Made by a program: the position numbers and the translations under genes | Shown: positions 7,444-16,031 of the stretch, piece by piece | Numbering within the stretch: the first letter of the stretch is position 1 | Layout of the letters: each line of letters begins with the position of its first letter | Notes under the pieces: model-generated | Seen by the model: the letters and a program-made list of their open reading frames with translations, nothing else | Database searches by the model: none | Told to the model about the DNA's origin: nothing | From: Bacteroidota bacterium | GTDB lineage: Bacteria > Bacteroidota > Bacteroidia > Flavobacteriales > Flavobacteriaceae | Direction: 5' to 3' | Assembly (NCBI GenBank): GCA_023386255.1 | Contig: JAEWKB010000090.1 | Location: 1 to 17,295 of the forward strand | DNA length: 17,295 nt

Positions 7444-8505
7444 ATGAATCAGGAATTAGATAAACTGGTGGAGCTGTCGCTGGCTGATGGGTATATATCG
7501 GACAAGGAGCGTGAAGTGTTGCGAAAAAAAGCGGAGAAACTGGGCTATGATGCCGATGAAATAGATGTAATACTGGATGGGAAGTTATATTTGAACAGCA
7601 GCCAAAACAAGCCGAAGGTAAGGAAGTGCGTTAGCTGCGGCGAAATATTAGGCGGGATGAGCAAAGTCTGCCCTGCATGCGATTACATAAATACTGAAGA
7701 CAATTCCGTATCGGAAACTGTTGAAGACGATTTCAGTGAACTTCACGAGATACTTACCTACCTGAAATTTGCCAAACCTAATCCCGGTATAGTATCCGGC
7801 AACGTTTTTAAAACACTAATTACCTTTGGGTTATTTATACCGTATAAACTATTAATAAGGAAGGAAGGCCTCTTTGACCGATATGCAAAGGTGACTAAAA
7901 CATACAGCGAAGGCATGGACGAAGAAGCTGCAATACTTCGCACTAAATATGGCACAAATCCTGAATTAAACGCAAATATTGACAAACTACTGGCAGAACG
8001 TGATACGATAATCAGTAGCAGGCGAACGGATGACTTTAAAAAAGCTGCCGTAAACTTTGCATTGTGGGGACTGATAATATGGGGTGTTTTTGCGATAGCC
8101 AACCGGCCTAAAGCTCCTGAAACGGCCGAAGAAAAAACAGAAAGACTTATTAAAGAGAAGAAAATAAGTGCCGCAAAAGCTGCATTTGCAGGAGTTACCA
8201 ATCCGTTTAAGATAGAGGAGTTTGAAGCATCAATAACGAGAATGGAACTTGACAGCCTGCTGGAAATTAAGAATTATGATGAGGCTTTAAGGGTAGCCAA
8301 CCTGCTGAAGAGCGATGGCAGCTACCATATTCTGGACAGGGATGATGCAATTAATGAAATTGTTGAAAAGCAGGTTCTTGAACTGATTGATAAAAAAGAG
8401 TTTAAAGCAGCAAGAGAGAAATCTAAGCTGGCGAAGTATTTAAAGCATAGCGAACTGGAAGATAAAATAGAGCTGGCAGAAAAGCTGGATAAAAAGAAGA
8501 AGTAA
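7444..8505 (+). CDS. TerB-like / zinc-ribbon / single-TM protein (YdjG-like layout)
   Basis: A 353-residue protein of mixed layout. Residues 1-48 are an acidic helical segment of TerB or SHOCT-like style (LSLADGYISDKEREVLRKKAEKLGYD). A zinc ribbon follows (Cys62-x2-Cys65, Cys76-x2-Cys79). A cytoplasmic middle part has a short semi-hydrophobic stretch at 120-138. One clear transmembrane helix lies at 201-219 (AAVNFALWGLIIWGVFAIA). The C-terminal 130 residues are charged and helical, perhaps TPR-like. No enzyme motif is seen. The next gene starts 1 nt after the stop, so this is the first gene of an operon with an SPFH protein and a four-TM protein. Zinc-ribbon membrane proteins paired with SPFH proteins occur in B. 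subtilis YdjGHI, where they tether PspA-type proteins at the membrane. A similar scaffold role is inferred here, not shown. Confidence 0.85.
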   Translation: MNQELDKLVELSLADGYISDKEREVLRKKAEKLGYDADEIDVILDGKLYLNSSQNKPKVRKCVSCGEILGGMSKVCPACDYINTEDNSVSETVEDDFSELHEILTYLKFAKPNPGIVSGNVFKTLITFGLFIPYKLLIRKEGLFDRYAKVTKTYSEGMDEEAAILRTKYGTNPELNANIDKLLAERDTIISSRRTDDFKKAAVNFALWGLIIWGVFAIANRPKAPETAEEKTERLIKEKKISAAKAAFAGVTNPFKIEEFEASITRMELDSLLEIKNYDEALRVANLLKSDGSYHILDRDDAINEIVEKQVLELIDKKEFKAAREKSKLAKYLKHSELEDKIELAEKLDKKKK

Positions 8506-8506
8506 T

Positions 8507-9778
8507 ATGGGGCTGATGAATTTTTTTAGCGGAAGCGAAGGCGGATTTATGGACGTAATCCGTTGTGATGAGACTGACTATCTTGTACACAAATGGTCGC
8601 CGGGAGGGAGCGCCAACTCCAGCCGTAAAGAAAACGCAATACGTTATGGCAGCCGTATAAGGGTAAAACCCGGCGAAGCAGCTGTTTTCTTCTATACCAA
8701 AAATGACGGTACATTACTGGATGTAATTGAAGGGCCTATAGACCAAACCATAAAAACGGCCAACTTTCCTGTACTTGCCAGCATTGTGGGCGCTGCTTTT
8801 GGGGGTAACTCGCCTTTTATGGCCGAAGTTTATTTCTTCAACCTGCAAAAGAATCTTCAGGTTAAATTCGGCATACCCTATTTTGATGTTTTTGACAACA
8901 GGTTTCCTGATCTTGGCGTACCCTGTGCCGTGCGGGGCACCCTTACCTTTAACCTGACGGACATACATAACTTTATAAAGAATTATCGTCTTGTAAACCT
9001 TGAACTTGCAGAACTGGAAAGCAAGCTGAAGGATATGTTTGCCCGCAAAATTAAATCGTGCATTTTAAATATACCGGCTGAAACAGGTTTGCCGGTTATG
9101 CAAATGGAACGCCGGATTGAAGAAATTAATGAGTACGTTGCCGAAAAGCTCCGTCCTGAAATTGAAAGTGACTTTGGCATTAACCTGAAGCGGCTTGATA
9201 TTGGGACTATAGAGTTTGATAAAACAAACCCTTTCTACCTGCAGCTTAAAGGCGCCACTGCCGACCAGCAAACACGTTTTGCCGATGCTAAAACAGGCGT
9301 TGAAATTACAAACCTGGGCGAAATTGCACGAATACAGCGTAAGGAAGCCGAAATGGGCGTTGAAGGCAGGAACTTTGCAGTACACCAGCTAAACCAGCAG
9401 GCCGACGTTTTAAAAACCGCAGCATCTAACCTTGGAGAGATGGGCAGCATAGACTCGGGCAGCGGCGGATTTAATGCTGCCGGAATTATGACAGGTATGG
9501 CCATGGGCGGCATGATGGGCACCCAGATGGGAAGCATGATGAATAATATTGGTAATACTCCACCGCCACCACCTGTAACCGCGTACCATATTGCATTAAA
9601 CAGTGTGCAATCGGGCCCATATACATTAGCCCAGCTTAGAGAATTTGCTGCCGACGGCCGTTTTACAAGGCAGCATTATATATGGAAACAAGGCATGGCC
9701 GGATGGGAACCTGCCGAAGCCACGCCTGATGTAGCTGCCGTATTTGGAGAAGTACCACCACCGCCGCCAAAAGGATAA
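8507..9778 (+). CDS. SPFH (YdjI/virion core-like) protein with C-terminal GYF_2 domain
   Basis: A 423-residue protein. Residues 13-250 form an SPFH-type domain of the YdjI/virion-core group (MDVIRCDETDYLVHKW, SRIRVKPGEAAVFF, VPCAVRGTLTFNLTD, LDIGTIEFD). No N-terminal TM helix is evident, so membrane contact is probably peripheral or through partners. A helical stretch at 250-310 suggests oligomerisation. A Gly/Met-rich linker (324-349) follows, then TPPPPP (351-356), a GYF_2 domain at 358-413 (SGPYTLAQLREFAADGRF, YIWKQGMAGWEPA), and a second tract PPPPP near the end. GYF domains bind proline-rich peptides. It is the middle gene of a three-gene operon, with 1 nt before and 2 nt after. A second ATG at 8516 is possible; the first was chosen for its near overlap with the gene upstream. 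The likely role is a membrane-stress or membrane-domain scaffold. Confidence 0.88.
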   Translation: MGLMNFFSGSEGGFMDVIRCDETDYLVHKWSPGGSANSSRKENAIRYGSRIRVKPGEAAVFFYTKNDGTLLDVIEGPIDQTIKTANFPVLASIVGAAFGGNSPFMAEVYFFNLQKNLQVKFGIPYFDVFDNRFPDLGVPCAVRGTLTFNLTDIHNFIKNYRLVNLELAELESKLKDMFARKIKSCILNIPAETGLPVMQMERRIEEINEYVAEKLRPEIESDFGINLKRLDIGTIEFDKTNPFYLQLKGATADQQTRFADAKTGVEITNLGEIARIQRKEAEMGVEGRNFAVHQLNQQADVLKTAASNLGEMGSIDSGSGGFNAAGIMTGMAMGGMMGTQMGSMMNNIGNTPPPPPVTAYHIALNSVQSGPYTLAQLREFAADGRFTRQHYIWKQGMAGWEPAEATPDVAAVFGEVPPPPPKG

Positions 9779-9780
9779 TT

Positions 9781-10128
9781 ATGAAATTAAACACTATTAC
9801 ATCGGCTATAGCTATAGCCATAAGTGCTCTTATTGCTTACGGATTTTATAGCTTTGGCAGCAATGAACAAAATTTGTTGCTAACCGGCGGGAGCTTTATC
9901 CTGCTTGGCACCACTCTTGTCTTATCAATTGGGGTAAGATACACAATATATAATATGGGCATAAACGCCCACGGCATATCTACATTCTTCTTCTTGGCTG
10001 GCTTTATTTCTAACCTGGTATTCTCATTCATTTCCTTTACGGCTTCTGCGTACATCATTGTACACGGAATTATGTTTTTGCTGTACCTGTTGTTACTATA
10101 CTATGTTATACGCTCACAAAAAGTATAG
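9781..10128 (+). CDS. Small four-helix membrane protein
   Basis: A 115-residue, very hydrophobic protein with about four transmembrane helices (roughly 5-25, 31-52, 63-85 and 88-111) and a short basic C-terminus (RSQKV). No family is recognised. It starts 2 nt after the SPFH gene stop, so it belongs to that operon and is a natural candidate for its integral membrane partner, comparable in position to the small membrane subunits beside YdjI-type proteins. A 16-bp palindrome in the gene (9804-9819) follows from alternating Ala-Ile codons. Confidence 0.8.
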   Translation: MKLNTITSAIAIAISALIAYGFYSFGSNEQNLLLTGGSFILLGTTLVLSIGVRYTIYNMGINAHGISTFFFLAGFISNLVFSFISFTASAYIIVHGIMFLLYLLLLYYVIRSQKV

Positions 10129-10203
10129 TTTCAGGTTCTAAAAGATGTTCTAAGTTGTAAAAAATCGCATTTTTTCTTTAACAGTTCTTTTACAGTATAA
10201 TCC

Positions 10204-10211
10204 TAAATTTG
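10204..10211 (+). promoter_or_regulatory. Candidate -7 box of the hybrid kinase gene
   Basis: TAAATTTG, matching TAnnTTTG, 19 nt before the ATG at 10231, the same distance as for the 7444 gene. No TTTG is seen 19 nt upstream. The 102-bp gap also holds an AT-only hairpin (10159-10175) and two copies of GTTCTAA. Confidence 0.5.
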
Positions 10212-10230
10212 GTAGTATATTTCCCCTGAC

Positions 10231-13200
10231 ATGAATGAACCGTTTACCGCCAATAAAAATAGTTTACCTGATTTCCTTACCTCCGAAGGACAACTGGGAG
10301 AGCTTATACGAAGTTATGACTGGTCTACAACGCCTTTAGGGCCTATAAGCCTGTGGTCGCAAAGCTTAAAAACTACAGTCAACCTCATGCTGAACTCCAG
10401 TAACCCAATATGGATTGGCTGGGGCCCTGAAAACACTTTTTTATACAATGATGCCTATATAGATATTCTTGGGAAGGAAAAGCACCTGTGGGCCTTAGGA
10501 AAACCCGCCTATGTGGTGTGGGAAGAGATATGGGATGTGTGCGGGCCTCTTTCAGACAAAGTATTTATCGAAGGGAAATCTACCAATAACACAGATGTGG
10601 AGCTTTTTATGAAGCGTGGCGATTTCCTTGAAGAAAAGTACTTTTCATTCAGTTACAATCCTGTTTTTGACGAAACCGGCAAAGTGGGCGGCCTTTTCTG
10701 CCCCAATTTTGACACTACTGATAAAGTTTTGGGCGCCAGGAGAAACAAAACCCTTTCAGAGCTGGCAGCTAAATCGTTAATAGAAAGGACAATAGCTTCG
10801 GCATGCAACACAGCTGCCGAAACAATGGCTAAAAATTTAAATGACATACCCTTTGCAGTATTCTATCTTTTGGATGGGAAGGGAGAAAATGCCGAAATAA
10901 TACAAGTAACAGGGCTGGATAAAGCTGCTGATACCATTTTTCCGCACCATATAAATCTTACTGATGAAGAAGCTGTTGATGCACATCCTGTTATAACTGA
11001 AGTGCTTATGAAAGGTAAAGCAGCAATAACAACTCTTAATGCTGCAGACGTGCTACCTAAAGGCCCCGCGGGGCAACCGGTAACAGACGCTATTGCCCTG
11101 CCACTTACTCTTTCAGCAAATAACCCGGTAGGTATCATAATATTTGGCATAAACCCTACCCGAAAACTTGATGATGATTACCGTACATTTTTTGAGATGG
11201 CGGCCAGCCAGGTATCAACTGCCATACAAAATGCCACTGCTATAGAAAATGAGCGTAAAAGGCTTGAAGAACTGGCAGAAATTGACAAAGCCAAAACAGC
11301 CTTTTTCAGTAACATCAGCCACGAGTTCAGGACACCGCTAACCCTTATGCTGGGCCCGCTGGAGGAGCTGATGGAAAATTACAAACTTGCAGAAGCGGAA
11401 CGCAACGTAGTTGAAACAACCCACCGCAACGCCCTGCGCCTGCTGAAACTGGTGAATACCTTGCTTGATTTCAGCCTTATGGAAAGCGGCCGGATGAAGG
11501 CTAAATTTATCCCTACAAATATAACAGCATATACTGCCAACCTTGCGGCTAATTTCCGGTCGGTTATTGAAAAGGCAGGAATGCATTTTGCTGTAAATGT
11601 AGAAGATATTGAAGTGCCTGCGTATATAGACAGGCAAATGTGGGAAAAGATTGTTTTCAACCTGTTGTCAAATGCATTTAAATACACCCTGAAAGGTACA
11701 ATAACTGTAAGCCTGACAAGGGAACGAAACCATGTACTGCTAAAAGTTAAGGATACGGGGCTTGGAATTCCTGAAAACGAACTGCCCAAAATGTTTACCC
11801 GTTTCCACAGAGTATTAAATAACGAGGGCAGAAGTTTTGAAGGTTCGGGAATAGGGCTTTCAATGATAAAAGAATTTGTACTGCAGCACAAAGGTGAAAT
11901 AGAAGTAGAAAGCCGCGAAGGTGAGGGAAGCACTTTTACAGTAACAATACCCTTGGGTAAAGAACACTTGCCACAAGACCAGATATTCGCTCAGGAAACA
12001 GCCATTGAAGACATAATTTCGGGAGAGGATGTACGCGAGGCTGACCTTATATTGGAAGACGGTGAGGAAAAAAGTATTGAGGTTGCACATGAAAGCGTAT
12101 CTGTAAAGACTGATACAGTCCTTATTGTTGATGATAATGCAGATATGCGCAAGCACCTGCGGTCTATCCTGGAAAAGCAGTACAATGTACTACTGGCGGA
12201 AAACGGACAGGAAGCATTACACCTTATAAAGAAGTTAAAAGTATCTTTGGTATTGAGCGATGTGATGATGCCTGTGATGGACGGGATTACGTTACTGACA
12301 GAACTTAAAAAAGAGCCTGAAACAGCTATGATTCCGGTGGTGCTCCTAACTGCAAGAGCCGGAGAAGAGTCAAGAATAGAGGGATATGAAATTGGGGCTG
12401 ATGACTATCTTGTGAAACCTTTTTCTGCCAAAGAGCTTGAAGCGCGCATACGCTCACAAATTAAAATAGCCAATACCCGTAACCATATACGCAACGAGAT
12501 CAATAACCTGTTTATGCAGGCCCCAATGGCAATCTGCATGCTTAGGGGTGAAAATTTTGTAGTAGAAATGGCTAACAGTAATATTATGAAGCTTTGGGGT
12601 AAAGATGCGGAGACGATGCTGAATAGGCCGCTGTTTGAAGGTCTTCCTGAAGCAAAAGAACAGGGATTTGACAAGCTGCTTACGAAAGTATATACTACAG
12701 GAGAAGAACATATTGAAGATGAATGCCCTTTTTATAACATTAATGATGGTGTTGAAGAGCGCATGTTCATTAAATTTATATATAAAGCATTTCATGAGGA
12801 AGACGGAAGCATATCAGGCATAATTGTACTGGCGCATGATGTAACACCACAGGTTATGGCACGCCAGAAAGTTGAAGATAGTGAAGCTAAATTTAAAAGC
12901 CTGATACACAGGGTGCCTATGGGAATAACGGTTTTGAAAGGACCGGATCTTGTGTTTGACATTGCTAATGATGCCTATCTTACCATAAGAGGGAAAAAGC
13001 GTGAAGATATATTGGGCAGGCCCATGGCGGAAGCTATAACTGAGATGAAAGATTCGCATGTAGAAGCCAAACTGAAGGCTGTATATGAAACGGGTATAAC
13101 ATCATCTTTTATGGACATGCCTGTTGAAATTGTAATAGACGGGAACAAAGAAACCCGCTATTTTAATTCTGTTTACCAACCGCTTTACGAAAATGACGGA

Positions 13201-14424
13201 ATAACGGGCGTTATTGCTATAGTTACTGAAGTAACTGACCAGTATTATGTAAAAAAACTAAGGGAAAAGAATGAAAAGGATCTTCAGCTTATTCTTGAAA
13301 CTATGCCTCATATTGCTTTCAGGGCCAATGCTGATGGTACTATAAGCTACTTCAACAATAAATATTTTACCTATACAGGCCTAAATTTTGAAGATGATAA
13401 AAATTACGGATGGCATAAGGTAATGCATCCTGAAATGCACGAAGAAGTTAATGAAGCCTGGAAAACTGCTGTAGCGAACGGTGAAGATTACAGCCAGACA
13501 TTCTTATTAAAAAGGCACGACGGAATGTATCGCTGGCATATATCGCGAACAGTGGCTTTAAAAGATGAAAAAGGAGAAGTTACACAATGGATAGGCACAC
13601 TTACTGACATTCATGAGCAAAAAATGTTCTCGGAGAAACTTGAGGCCATGGTTAATGACCGTACCGAAAAGCTTAACCGTGCCAACCACATCCTTGCACT
13701 AAAGAACCAGGAACTAGAACAATCGAATAAGGAACTTGAATCATTTAATTACATTGCAAGCCACGATTTACAGGAACCTTTGCGCAAAATCAGGACTTTT
13801 ATCAACATGATAAAGGAGAAAGGCCGTGAAGCTAACTTCGATCTTTATTTTTCAAAAATAGATTCATCTGCAGCGCGCATGTCTCAACTAATTAATGCTG
13901 TCCTTGCATACAGCCGCCTTTCCTCTACAGGAGAACAGTATGAGCCTACAGATCTTAATATCATTCTGCAACAGGTGCTTGTTGATTTTGAATTGACCAT
14001 ACATGAAAGGAATGTGACTGTAGAGAGTGATGTACTACCAATTATAAGGGCTGTACCATTACAAATGAACCAGTTATTCTCTAACCTGATAAGCAATTCT
14101 TTAAAATACTGTACCGAAACGCCTGTAATTAAAATAAAGACTAGGCTGATTAATAGTTTTGATATTGCTGACTATAAAAATGAAGATACAGTGCGGCAAT
14201 TTGTAGAAATAAAATTTATTGATAATGGCATTGGCTTTGAAAAACAGTACAGCGAACAGATATTTAAGCTCTTCCAGCGCCTGCATGGCAAAACCGAATT
14301 TAGTGGTACAGGTATAGGCCTCAGCATCTGTAAAAAAATTGTCGATCAGCATGAAGGGTATATTTCGGCAGAATCTGTACCCGGTGAAGGCGCTACCTTT
14401 ACGGTACAGCTTCCGTTAAGTTAA
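10231..14424 (+). CDS. Soluble double hybrid histidine kinase: PAS-GAF-HisKA-HATPase-REC-PAS x3-HisKA-HATPase
   Basis: A 1397-residue protein with no signal peptide or TM helix, so a cytoplasmic sensor. Domains in order: PAS at about 50-165; GAF at about 175-340; HisKA with phospho-acceptor His364 (SNISHEFRTPL); HATPase_c with N box NLLSNAFKYT (477-486), G1 DTGLGIP (508-514), G2 GSGIGLSM (538-545). Next is a receiver (628-745) with Asp634/Asp635, phospho-acceptor Asp677, Thr707 and Lys729. Three PAS-type domains follow at about 757-875, 885-1003 and 1015-1128, then a coiled coil (1130-1170). The second HisKA is of phytochrome-like type with His1178 (IASHDLQEPLRKI), and the second HATPase has NLISNSLKYC (1285-1294), DNGIGFE (1331-1337) and GTGIGLSI (1359-1366). 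All catalytic residues are present in both cores. There is no DNA-binding output domain and no response regulator gene in the window, so output must be elsewhere. The signal is unknown. Confidence 0.93.
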   Translation: MNEPFTANKNSLPDFLTSEGQLGELIRSYDWSTTPLGPISLWSQSLKTTVNLMLNSSNPIWIGWGPENTFLYNDAYIDILGKEKHLWALGKPAYVVWEEIWDVCGPLSDKVFIEGKSTNNTDVELFMKRGDFLEEKYFSFSYNPVFDETGKVGGLFCPNFDTTDKVLGARRNKTLSELAAKSLIERTIASACNTAAETMAKNLNDIPFAVFYLLDGKGENAEIIQVTGLDKAADTIFPHHINLTDEEAVDAHPVITEVLMKGKAAITTLNAADVLPKGPAGQPVTDAIALPLTLSANNPVGIIIFGINPTRKLDDDYRTFFEMAASQVSTAIQNATAIENERKRLEELAEIDKAKTAFFSNISHEFRTPLTLMLGPLEELMENYKLAEAERNVVETTHRNALRLLKLVNTLLDFSLMESGRMKAKFIPTNITAYTANLAANFRSVIEKAGMHFAVNVEDIEVPAYIDRQMWEKIVFNLLSNAFKYTLKGTITVSLTRERNHVLLKVKDTGLGIPENELPKMFTRFHRVLNNEGRSFEGSGIGLSMIKEFVLQHKGEIEVESREGEGSTFTVTIPLGKEHLPQDQIFAQETAIEDIISGEDVREADLILEDGEEKSIEVAHESVSVKTDTVLIVDDNADMRKHLRSILEKQYNVLLAENGQEALHLIKKLKVSLVLSDVMMPVMDGITLLTELKKEPETAMIPVVLLTARAGEESRIEGYEIGADDYLVKPFSAKELEARIRSQIKIANTRNHIRNEINNLFMQAPMAICMLRGENFVVEMANSNIMKLWGKDAETMLNRPLFEGLPEAKEQGFDKLLTKVYTTGEEHIEDECPFYNINDGVEERMFIKFIYKAFHEEDGSISGIIVLAHDVTPQVMARQKVEDSEAKFKSLIHRVPMGITVLKGPDLVFDIANDAYLTIRGKKREDILGRPMAEAITEMKDSHVEAKLKAVYETGITSSFMDMPVEIVIDGNKETRYFNSVYQPLYENDGITGVIAIVTEVTDQYYVKKLREKNEKDLQLILETMPHIAFRANADGTISYFNNKYFTYTGLNFEDDKNYGWHKVMHPEMHEEVNEAWKTAVANGEDYSQTFLLKRHDGMYRWHISRTVALKDEKGEVTQWIGTLTDIHEQKMFSEKLEAMVNDRTEKLNRANHILALKNQELEQSNKELESFNYIASHDLQEPLRKIRTFINMIKEKGREANFDLYFSKIDSSAARMSQLINAVLAYSRLSSTGEQYEPTDLNIILQQVLVDFELTIHERNVTVESDVLPIIRAVPLQMNQLFSNLISNSLKYCTETPVIKIKTRLINSFDIADYKNEDTVRQFVEIKFIDNGIGFEKQYSEQIFKLFQRLHGKTEFSGTGIGLSICKKIVDQHEGYISAESVPGEGATFTVQLPLS

Positions 14425-14475
14425 TAACATCCTTTTAACTATATAGGGCATGGCATTTGCTTTGGTACATGTATT

Positions 14476-15324
14476 ATGAAAAAATATATGCTACCAGTAT
14501 TATTACTGATATTCAATCTGGGATGTAATTCTTCAGATGAAAACAATAAAGCTACAAAAGAAGTGGTGCTGCCGGCGCAGGATATAATGAATGTGTCTTA
14601 TGGCAATGACCCTGAGCAAAAAATGGATGTATACCTGCCAGCGGGACGAGGTGAAAGTACGAAGGTATTCATCCTTGTTCACGGCGGCGGATGGAGCGGC
14701 GGAAGCAAAGCCGATTTTAATTATGTAATCCCACTGCTGGAAAGCCAGTTTCCTGACCATGCCATTGTGAACATTAACTACCGACTGGCTACGGCGCAAA
14801 GCCCTGCTTTCCCTAAACAGGTGCAGGATATTGAGGAGGTAGTACAGTTCCTTAAAGACAGTGATTATAATGTTTCGGAAGAATATGCTTTTATAGGCGC
14901 CAGTGCAGGTGCGCATTTGGCTATGCTGTACAGCTACAAGTACGACACCCAGAACAATGTAAAAGCAGTATGTAACATAGTAGGCCCGGCTGATTTTACC
15001 GACCCTTACTATACAGCAAACCCATATTATAATTATGCAGCTTTATATCTTGTAGGCAGTGTAGGTGCACAGCCAGAAGCAGCCATAGCGGTAAGCCCTG
15101 CATTGCATGTAAATGCCGATTCCCCTACTACAATCATGTTCTATGGCGGGCAGGACCCATTGGTGCCATCAAGCCAGGCTAACAGGCTAAAGGCAAAGCT
15201 GGACCAGTACAATGTGTATAACGAATACTACCTGTATGCCAACGGCGGCCACGGCAACTGGAACCAACAGACAATGAACGACTTCCAGGACAAGCTGATA
15301 AACTTTTTTAAAGAAAGGTTTTAA
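14476..15324 (+). CDS. Lipoprotein alpha/beta hydrolase (esterase, BD-FAE/HSL-like)
   Basis: A 282-residue protein with a lipoprotein signal peptide and lipobox ending NLGC (Cys17), so exported and membrane-anchored. The mature part is an alpha/beta hydrolase of the carboxylesterase / hormone-sensitive lipase type: oxyanion hole HGGGW (69-73), nucleophile elbow GASAG with Ser143, acid Asp227 in YGGQDPLVP, and His259 in GGHGNW. The triad is complete, so an active serine esterase is expected, perhaps acting on acetyl or feruloyl esters of polysaccharides; the substrate is not readable. It lies 51 bp after the kinase gene and its stop is followed 15 bp later by the next ATG, so the latter two may be co-transcribed. 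Confidence 0.9.
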   Translation: MKKYMLPVLLLIFNLGCNSSDENNKATKEVVLPAQDIMNVSYGNDPEQKMDVYLPAGRGESTKVFILVHGGGWSGGSKADFNYVIPLLESQFPDHAIVNINYRLATAQSPAFPKQVQDIEEVVQFLKDSDYNVSEEYAFIGASAGAHLAMLYSYKYDTQNNVKAVCNIVGPADFTDPYYTANPYYNYAALYLVGSVGAQPEAAIAVSPALHVNADSPTTIMFYGGQDPLVPSSQANRLKAKLDQYNVYNEYYLYANGGHGNWNQQTMNDFQDKLINFFKERF

Positions 15325-15339
15325 TTGCTATATTTGGCT

Positions 15340-16020
15340 ATGGCCAAACGCATTAGCATCTCTGTACCCACCCCTTGCCACGAAAAATGGCAGGATATGA
15401 CACCTGCAGAAAAGGGAAGGTTTTGTTTCATGTGCCAAAAAAATGTACGGGACTTTACAAAGTCTTCTGACAGAGAGATTGCTGAAGCAATAAAAGAACC
15501 TAAAACCTGCGGGCGCTTTTTAAGTTCACAGCTGGAGAGGGAACTTATACTACCACAACGAAAAAGCTCATTATGGCTTGCGGCAGGCGCAGCTGTAATG
15601 GGTTTTTTGGCTTTGGGTAATTATGAAGCTGTGGCGCAGACACCTGTAGTGACTGAGCAAGGTGAGAAGAAGCAAGCGACAGATGCTCCTATAGTACCCA
15701 ACGTTGATACGATTATAATTACCGGATATGTAATTGATAATTTTGATTTAATACCTGTTCCGGGAATTAATGTACGTAACCTGAACACTGCTGATTCAGT
15801 AACTACTGACTTTGATGGTAAATTTAAAATAAAAGCAGATGTTAATAATATACTTGAATTCTCATATTTGGGTTATAAAATGCATCAGATAATTGTTCAG
15901 TCAGAAAAATCAGTTATTGTTCATATAGAACCTGAAAATATGTTAATTGGTGAGGTGGCTGTTGAAAGACATAGTTTTGCAAGGCGCATCTTTCGCGCCA
16001 TAGGCAACTGGTTCAGGTAA
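15340..16020 (+). CDS. Cys-motif inner-membrane protein with carboxypeptidase-like (CarboxypepD_reg) domain
   Basis: A 226-residue protein from ATG 15340; a TTG at 15325 directly after the preceding stop would add five residues but is less likely. Residues 1-70 are cytoplasmic, with a cysteine set Cys13-His14, Cys29-x2-Cys32 and Cys57 in the pattern PCHEKW ... GRFCFMCQ ... CGRF, typical of a family common in Flavobacteriia and able to bind a metal. One TM helix lies at about 78-95. The extracytoplasmic part (about 122-200) is a carboxypeptidase-regulatory-like beta-sandwich (IIITGYVIDN ... TDFDGKFKIKADVNNILEFSYLGYK), the fold seen at the N-terminus of SusC/TonB-dependent receptors. The C-terminus is short and basic. 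Function is unknown; a link between a cytoplasmic metal or redox site and the cell envelope is inferred. The stop codon lies in an 18-bp palindrome. Confidence 0.85.
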   Translation: MAKRISISVPTPCHEKWQDMTPAEKGRFCFMCQKNVRDFTKSSDREIAEAIKEPKTCGRFLSSQLERELILPQRKSSLWLAAGAAVMGFLALGNYEAVAQTPVVTEQGEKKQATDAPIVPNVDTIIITGYVIDNFDLIPVPGINVRNLNTADSVTTDFDGKFKIKADVNNILEFSYLGYKMHQIIVQSEKSVIVHIEPENMLIGEVAVERHSFARRIFRAIGNWFR

Positions 16021-16031
16021 GGCCTTACCTG
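16014..16031. repeat. 18-bp perfect palindrome spanning two convergent stop codons
   Basis: CAGGTAAGGCCTTACCTG is its own reverse complement. It contains the TAA of the plus-strand gene (16018-16020) and the TAA of the minus-strand short frame (16025-16027), so both end in AGG TAA (Arg-stop). No T-run follows directly on either strand. Confidence 0.7.

Noticed and set aside
9804..9819. 16-bp perfect palindrome GGCTATAGCTATAGCC
   Set aside because: It lies in a coding region and is explained by alternating Ala (GCT/GCC) and Ile (ATA) codons of a membrane helix.
10135..10154. Direct repeat GTTCTAA x2 upstream of the hybrid kinase
   Set aside because: Seven-base copies in a low-complexity AT-rich gap; no further copies or symmetry to support an operator.
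10159..10175. Possible terminator AAAAAAT-CGC-ATTTTTT after the SPFH operon
   Set aside because: The stem is only A:T pairs with a 3-nt loop, so it is too weak to call in AT-rich intergenic DNA.
15329..15336. TATATTTG -7-like box before the Cys-motif gene
   Set aside because: It lies only 3 nt before the ATG with no -33 element, so a promoter here is unlikely; transcription from upstream is more plausible.
15325..15339. TTG start for the Cys-motif protein
   Set aside because: It would start on the base after the preceding stop and adds only MLYLA; ATG at 15340 gives the family-like MAKRISISVPTPC start.
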